Shown: piece after piece, positions 59,605 to 64,000 of the stretch
Position numbering within the stretch: the stretch's first letter is position 1
How the letters are laid out: each line of letters begins with the position of its first letter
Assembly: GCA_022376925.1 (NCBI GenBank)
Contig: JAIOJX010000002.1
Location: 130,830,831 to 130,894,830 of the forward strand
Length of the DNA stretch: 64,000 nucleotides
Direction of reading: 5' to 3'
From: Tragulus kanchil
Lineage: Eukaryota; Chordata; Mammalia; Artiodactyla; Tragulidae
Notes under the pieces: generated by a model
The model's database searches: none
Told to the model about the DNA's origin: nothing
What the model saw: the letters and a program-made list of their open reading frames with translations, nothing else
Translations under genes and position numbers: made by a program

Positions 59605-60360
59605 CTACAATTACTTTTTAAAGCACAGGTAAAACTAAGAATGTGAAAAACAAGTGTTACCCAAGTAATCATACTCCCCAAAGACTAAAAACACATAAAG
59701 CTATAGATCCTCCTCAAACAAAATATTTGAGCTATTAATAAAGTTTAACCAATTAAAATTACATACACATTTATCTGCCTCTAATTTCTAATAAAACCCT
59801 TAGCAGCACATCATTTCATCAGCAAACCCCCGACTATTTAAATAATTTGTCATTTCCTTTATATGATCAAATTAAATTCATGTGTACATCCTCTTGGCAC
59901 TGAACTTTTGGCAATTTTATCAGCCTTGTGACTGACTCCCTTATTAATTTCTAGTTTAGTTTATTTTTTGAGGTCATAAACATGCTTGTAATTAAACAGT
60001 AGCTTCATTTATTGAACAAGTACTGTATGCCAAGCACTGTTCTAAGCACTTCACCCAACAATCCCATTGTTCATATAAAGAAACAGGGGTCCAGAGAGAC
60101 TAACTTCCCTAAATCACACAGTTCAGGGACAGAACAAGAATGAGAACCTAGGCTGGTCAGTTTCAGAGCCTACTCTGTAAATTATCACTTTTCTATAAAT
60201 TATTATTATATACTCTGCCTCATTAGAAAACAACTTTTTTTCCTGTGTCCTTACTAGCACTTCCAATGCCTTAGAAAATTGAATTCAGTTCAAAGAAAGG
60301 AATATGCTTTTTCCTTATGATTGTTGGACTCTGCTCTAGGTTGACTCTACCTACAATTAC

Positions 60361-60690
60361 TTTTTTTTTTTTTTAAAGATTTATTTATTTATTTTGGCGG
60401 GGTGGGGTGGGGAGGGACGGGAGCAGGCGGGCCACGTCTATTGGTCTTTCATTTGTCCATTTTCATCCATCTTTGTTCTTTGGCCCATGTGGGCCTCCCA
60501 TCGCGGTGGCCTCTGTTGTCCCAGAGCACCGGTTCTGGGCGCATGCGCTCTGGAGCTCCGGCTCCATAATTGGACACATTGGTCAAGCCGCTCCGTGGCA
60601 CGTGGGATCTTCCCAGGCCAGGGATCGAACCGGCGCCCCTTGCACTGCAAGGCGGTGTCCTTACCCACTGGACCACCAGGGAAGCCCTAT
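60361..60690 (-). mobile_element. Copy of the 59281-59604 SINE (duplication 18)
   Basis: Identical apart from a longer poly-T run; same flanks. Confidence 0.93.
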
Positions 60691-61009
60691 CTACAATTAC
60701 TTTTTAAAGCACAGGTAAAACTAAGAATGTGAAAAACAAGTGTTACCCAAGTAATCATACTCCCCAAAGACTAAAAACACATAAAGCTATAGATCCTCCT
60801 CAAACAAAATATTTGAGCTATTAATAAAGTTTAACCAATTAAAATTACATACACATTTATCTGCCTCTAATTTTTCTAATAAAAACCCACATGGTAGCAG
60901 CACATCATTTCATCAGCCTGACTTTTTGGTGAACTCTGGTGGCCTAATTCTCCTGCCAGATTCACACTTATTCTTAAGGCACTCATTAAAAAATCCATCT
61001 TTATTATTC

Positions 61010-61430
61010 CCAGTGTAATGGATTAATGGGTAAATAAAATGTGGTATAATAAAAAATGGAATATTAGTCAGCCATGAAAAGGAAAGAAGTACTGATACAT
61101 GCTTCACTATAGATGAATCTTGAAAACAAGATGCTATGTGAATGCATCCAGACATGAAAGGCCATATATTGTGTGATTCCACTGATATGAAATATTGAGA
61201 ATAGGTGAATCCATGGAGACAGAAAGCAGATTAACGTTACCGAGGCCTAAGAAGAGATCAGTAGGGGTGACTACTAATGAGTACAGGGTTTCTTTTGGGG
61301 ATAATGAAAACATTCCCAATGTTTTTGGGGAAGTTGCACAAATCTGTGAGTATACTCAAAATTACTGTACTGTACAATTCAAGAGGTTGAATTTTAAAAC
61401 ATGCAAATAAAGCCTTAATTTTGAAAAATG
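61010..61430 (+). mobile_element. Old L1M-type 3' fragment
   Basis: ggattaatgggtaaataaaa, tcagccatgaaaaggaaaga, gatgctatgtgaatgcatcc and ttcttttggggataatgaaa resemble old L1 3' sequence. Diverged. Confidence 0.6.
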
Positions 61431-61501
61431 AAAGAGAGAAAAAGTGACTCCTGCCTCCTCTGGACTTCTACAATACCTGTGTCCAACTTAGTTACCGGTA
61501 A

Positions 61502-62230
61502 ATATAACAGAGACTACTGTATGGCAACTCTGCTCTGGCCCTTGAGTTACATAAAGGAATTACCTCAGAAAAACTAAAAACAGAATTGCTATGTGATCCA
61601 GCCATTCCACTCCTGGGCATATACTCACACAAAACTACAATTTGAAAAGGTATATGTACCCCTATGTTCATAGCAGCACTATTCACAATAGCCGAGACAC
61701 TGACACAACAAATGTCCATTGAGAGATGAACAGATAAAGACAATGTGGTACATATATACCATTAAATAGTACTCAACCAGAAAAAAGAATGAAACGATGT
61801 CTCTTGCAACAACATGGATAGACCTAGAGATGATCAGACTAAGTGAAGTAATTGAGAGAAAGACAAATACCATATAATATCTCTTGTATGTAGAATCTAA
61901 AATATGACACAAATGAACTTACCTATGAAACAGAAATCAACTGACAGATCTAGAGAACAGACTTATGATTGCCAAGGTGTAGGCGGGGAGTGGGACAGGT
62001 ACAGATTGGGAGTTTGGGGGTAGTGGATCCAAACTAGTATGTATAGAATAGATAAACAACAAGGTCCTACTGTATAGCACAGGTAACTACATTTAATAGC
62101 CTGTAATACACCATAATGAAACAGAACATGAAAGAAAATGTATGCACACAATCACTTTGTTGTATGGCAGAAATTAACACTGTAAATTAACTACACTTCA
62201 GCAAAATAAATTAAAAAAAAAAAAAAAAAA
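61502..62230 (+). mobile_element. 5'-truncated L1 with poly-A tail
   Basis: tgatccagccattccactcc, atgtggtacatatataccat, ctgtatagcacaggtaacta to cttcagcaaaataaattaaa and poly-A at 62212-62230. Late ORF2 and 3' UTR. Confidence 0.88.
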
Positions 62231-62344
62231 GAATTTGGAAAGGAAAAGAAAAAGACCCAAATCCCTATCCCAGCATTTCACAGGCTAGAAAGAGTCAAAG
62301 GAGTAAAGATACAATTATAATACAGTACGACAGGCCTCATAATG

Positions 62345-62545
62345 GTGGTCTAATTAACACCTACTGGATACTTATTTCAGGCATTGTTCCAAGTACTTTA
62401 AATTATTTACCCCTCCTACCAGTGCTATGAAGTAGGAAGTCTTATCCCAAATTTAGAGGCAAGGATGTTACTTATGAAGCAGCAGACTTAGAGGTGGAGC
62501 AGGTTGGCTCCATGTGAGAACTCTTAACCAGTATGCTCCAGTGCC
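62345..62545 (-). mobile_element. MIR SINE
   Basis: aacacctactggatacttat, gcattgttccaagtacttta and the cttatcccaaatttagaggc region match antisense MIR. About 230 bp from exon 1. Confidence 0.65.
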
Positions 62546-62717
62546 TACACACAGGCACTGGGGTGCTGTGGGGGTACAAAGGAAGGCTACTTAGCCCTGG
62601 ATGGAGAGTTGTCCCATACCATATGCAACTTAGGTTTAGGATTTCTGTCATTTTACTTGCTTACTTGAAGGGCAAAGCTACTCTCACATAAGATGATCTC
62701 TTAACCTGTGGAAGCAA

Positions 62718-62750
62718 TAAAGAAAGAAAGAAAGAAAGAAAGAAAGAAAA
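62718..62750. repeat. (AAAG)n microsatellite
   Basis: About eight aaag units followed by an A run, 26 bp beyond the donor of exon 1 on its intron side. Confidence 0.95.
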
Positions 62751-62775
62751 AAAAGGAACGGGAGGCACTTCTTAC

Positions 62776-62971
62776 TCTGAAAACCACAGTTGTTTCAGGC
62801 TGAGCATCATGGGGTTCACTGTATGCAAGTGCTCCTCGTTCCATTTCTTGGCATTCCTGTAGACACTGTGCCAGGGCACAGGGGCCCGGATCACTCTTTG
62901 AGGAAATTCTCGGGGGATGCTTTCAATGAAGAGTCTTTTCCTCTCCATTGGGTCCATAAGGATGTAGTCAA
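62776..62971 (-). CDS. DNAH7: DNAH7-like exon 1 of window (196 nt)
   Basis: Minus-strand exon with acceptor cttgtag before TTGACTAC and donor GTAAGAAG after TTTTCAGA. It starts with two bases of a split codon and ends with two bases (GA) of the next, completed by exon 2. It encodes 64 full codons beginning DYILMDP, through ERKRLFIESIPREF and RVIRAPVPWH, to LHTVNPMMLSLKQLWFS. The tryptophan-rich, proline-rich segment is typical of the inner-arm heavy-chain tail. It is the most 5' exon seen; the preceding exon lies beyond 64 kb. This exon is single copy. Confidence 0.88.
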
Positions 62972-62991
62972 CTACAAGCAACAAGGTAAAC

Positions 62992-64000
62992 ACTTGTTAT
63001 TAAGCAGGGACCTTGAGTACACTATGCTCTTTAGCTTCAACATTTAGAAGGTAAATGAGCCTCTGTCCATTTATACTTGGAAATGCTCCCTCATTTACAA
63101 GGCCATTGGTAATCCCCTAGGTATAACTAAACTGAATAGGCTTCACTCTGTTGGTATGTCAGCTATTTTAGAAGAACAAGGAATATAACTTCATAGTCTG
63201 GAGCTAGAACTTGGAGGTGAGTCCTTTTAAGATATCTAGCATCATGCATATCAATGAACTAGTATTTGCTGATATCTTATTACAACACAGCACACCAACA
63301 GAGATAAAACAATAAACACAGTGGATAATATCAAATATCTATGAATGGAAATTTAGAGGCCAAATATTTCACATGATATGGATTAGCAAAAGCCTCACAG
63401 AGGAAGTAGCATTTACACTGGGTCATAGAGAATCAGCAGGATTTTGTTTGACAGGGTAAGAAGTGTAGTTGCACGATTTTTGTATAATATGCTCAATAAG
63501 CTGTGGGTATGGCTGTGATGGAAATATTATATACAAGTGGTAGAGTTCAAGGTGAGAAGACTGGAGAAGTAGATTGGGGCTGAAATTTGAAGGGCTTTAC
63601 ATGTTTAATCTTATACGTTTGGTTCTAGCCTATAGCAGACAAAGAGCCATTACCACTAGAAGATTAACTAAGAAATTAAAAATAAGTAAACAATGTAGTA
63701 AGTATAGCTGTTTTCCAAATAAATGGGATGGTAGGGAACTAATATGATCACCTCTCCCCTTTGATGCACTTTTCACATATTCACCATCATCAAACATTTC
63801 CCAATGACCTACTGTGTGCACAAGACATACAGTTAAATATGAAGGTGAGCAAAGACTGATGATATCATCAGTTAACGTCTAATAATTGAGCAGAGACCCA
63901 TGAGAAAGACAAGGCCAGCATTAAACAACTGTAGAGAAATGATGCAAGAGAAAAGTTCCAGAGTGGGAAGAGTTGAGAGTAGAAACAAGAAGTGCTAAGA
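62992..64000. other. Intron sequence upstream of exon 1, nothing recognised
   Basis: Low-complexity-free sequence with short chance ORFs only (for example 63630-63821 on the minus strand). A MIR- or L2-like decay pattern is possible but I cannot support it. Confidence 0.5.

Larger units (their letters stand above)
58756..60920. repeat. Tandem duplication 18 (offset about 1,086 bp)
   Basis: 58756-59827 recurs at about 59841-60920. Poly-T length differs, and the last 40 bp of copy 1 carry several deletions (ctaatttctaat against ctaatttttctaat). It contains a complete SINE. Confidence 0.92.
14009..62971 (-). other. DNAH7: Axonemal dynein heavy chain gene segment, DNAH7-like (11 internal exons of the N-terminal tail)
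   Basis: Dynein heavy chains are the motor subunits of ciliary dynein arms. This segment encodes part of the tail that precedes the AAA ring, so no P-loop is expected here. Eleven exons read on the minus strand have AG acceptors, GT donors and split-codon phases that fit each other at every junction (exon lengths 196, 126, 196, 180, 137, 106, 179, 185, 124, 154, 145; sum 1,728 nt). Words such as RVIRAPVPWH, RFVRTAELLAGKLPLQP-like, NIEEYFASVASFMSLQLREL and KVPYEQLW mark the axonemal family. Assignment to DNAH7 rests on recalled family sequence; DNAH12 and DNAH3 are the main alternatives. The first and last coding exons lie outside the window. Confidence 0.85.

Noticed and set aside
1..64000. 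Tandem 1.1-kb units as a real satellite, programmed amplification or a new mobile system
   Set aside because: Units share no sequence with each other, have no common terminal motif or TSD, and cut through exons. Only their size is shared, which fits contig overlap.
1..64000. CRISPR arrays, operons, prokaryotic genes or phage
   Set aside because: The sequence is intron-rich mammalian DNA; spaced short repeats are microsatellites or transposon parts only.

Overview
The window is mammalian nuclear DNA from a ruminant. Three things show this: a BovB (RTE) LINE at about 20.0-23.5 kb, Bov-tA SINEs at 16.5 and 54.3 kb, and many tRNA-derived SINEs of cetartiodactyl CHR ancestry. The body of the youngest SINE family does not look like the bovine or cetacean consensus I know. 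That hints at an early-branching or less studied ruminant such as a chevrotain, but this is only a guess.

The only gene I can support lies on the minus strand and spans the window from about 62.97 kb to 14.0 kb. It is part of an axonemal dynein heavy chain, most likely DNAH7 (inner-arm, single-headed class). Eleven exons with correct AG/GT borders and matching split-codon phases join into one continuous frame of 1,728 nt (about 575 residues) in the N-terminal tail, before the AAA motor. Transcript order is 62776-62971, 54748-54873, 53043-53238, 49437-49616, 42738-42874, 38617-38722, 38248-38426, 27340-27524, 25699-25822, 16080-16233, 14009-14153. Everything else is intron, mostly transposable elements. 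The long ORFs outside these exons fall in LINE, SINE or LTR sequence, or are chance ORFs.

The most striking structural feature is 18 direct tandem duplications, each with a 1.08-1.19 kb offset, placed every 2-6 kb regardless of content. The copies are nearly identical and differ mainly in homopolymer lengths, with extra small gaps at the joins. They duplicate or cut through DNAH7 exons so that using both copies would break the frame, while using one copy gives a perfect frame. I read this as about 20 kb of false duplication from contig overlaps that were never merged, so the true locus segment would be near 44 kb. A real recent process is not formally excluded.

Layout: 0-10.7 kb, L1 fragments with nested SINEs; 11-14 kb, SINEs and intron; 14-16.3 kb, exons 11 and 10; 16.4-25 kb, Bov-tA, MIR, short L1 tails and BovB; 25.3-28.9 kb, exons 9 and 8; 29.6-34.6 kb, MaLR-like LTRs and unidentified repeats; 34.6-36.9 kb, an L1 inserted in a MIR; 38.2-40.7 kb, exons 7 and 6; 40.9-46.7 kb, L1 pieces, exon 5 and an L1 inside a SINE; 46.8-53.3 kb, SINE, exon 4, an L1 with a probable 3' transduction, exon 3; 54.3-62.2 kb, Bov-tA pair, exon 2, SINEs and L1s; 62.7-64 kb, exon 1 and unique intron.
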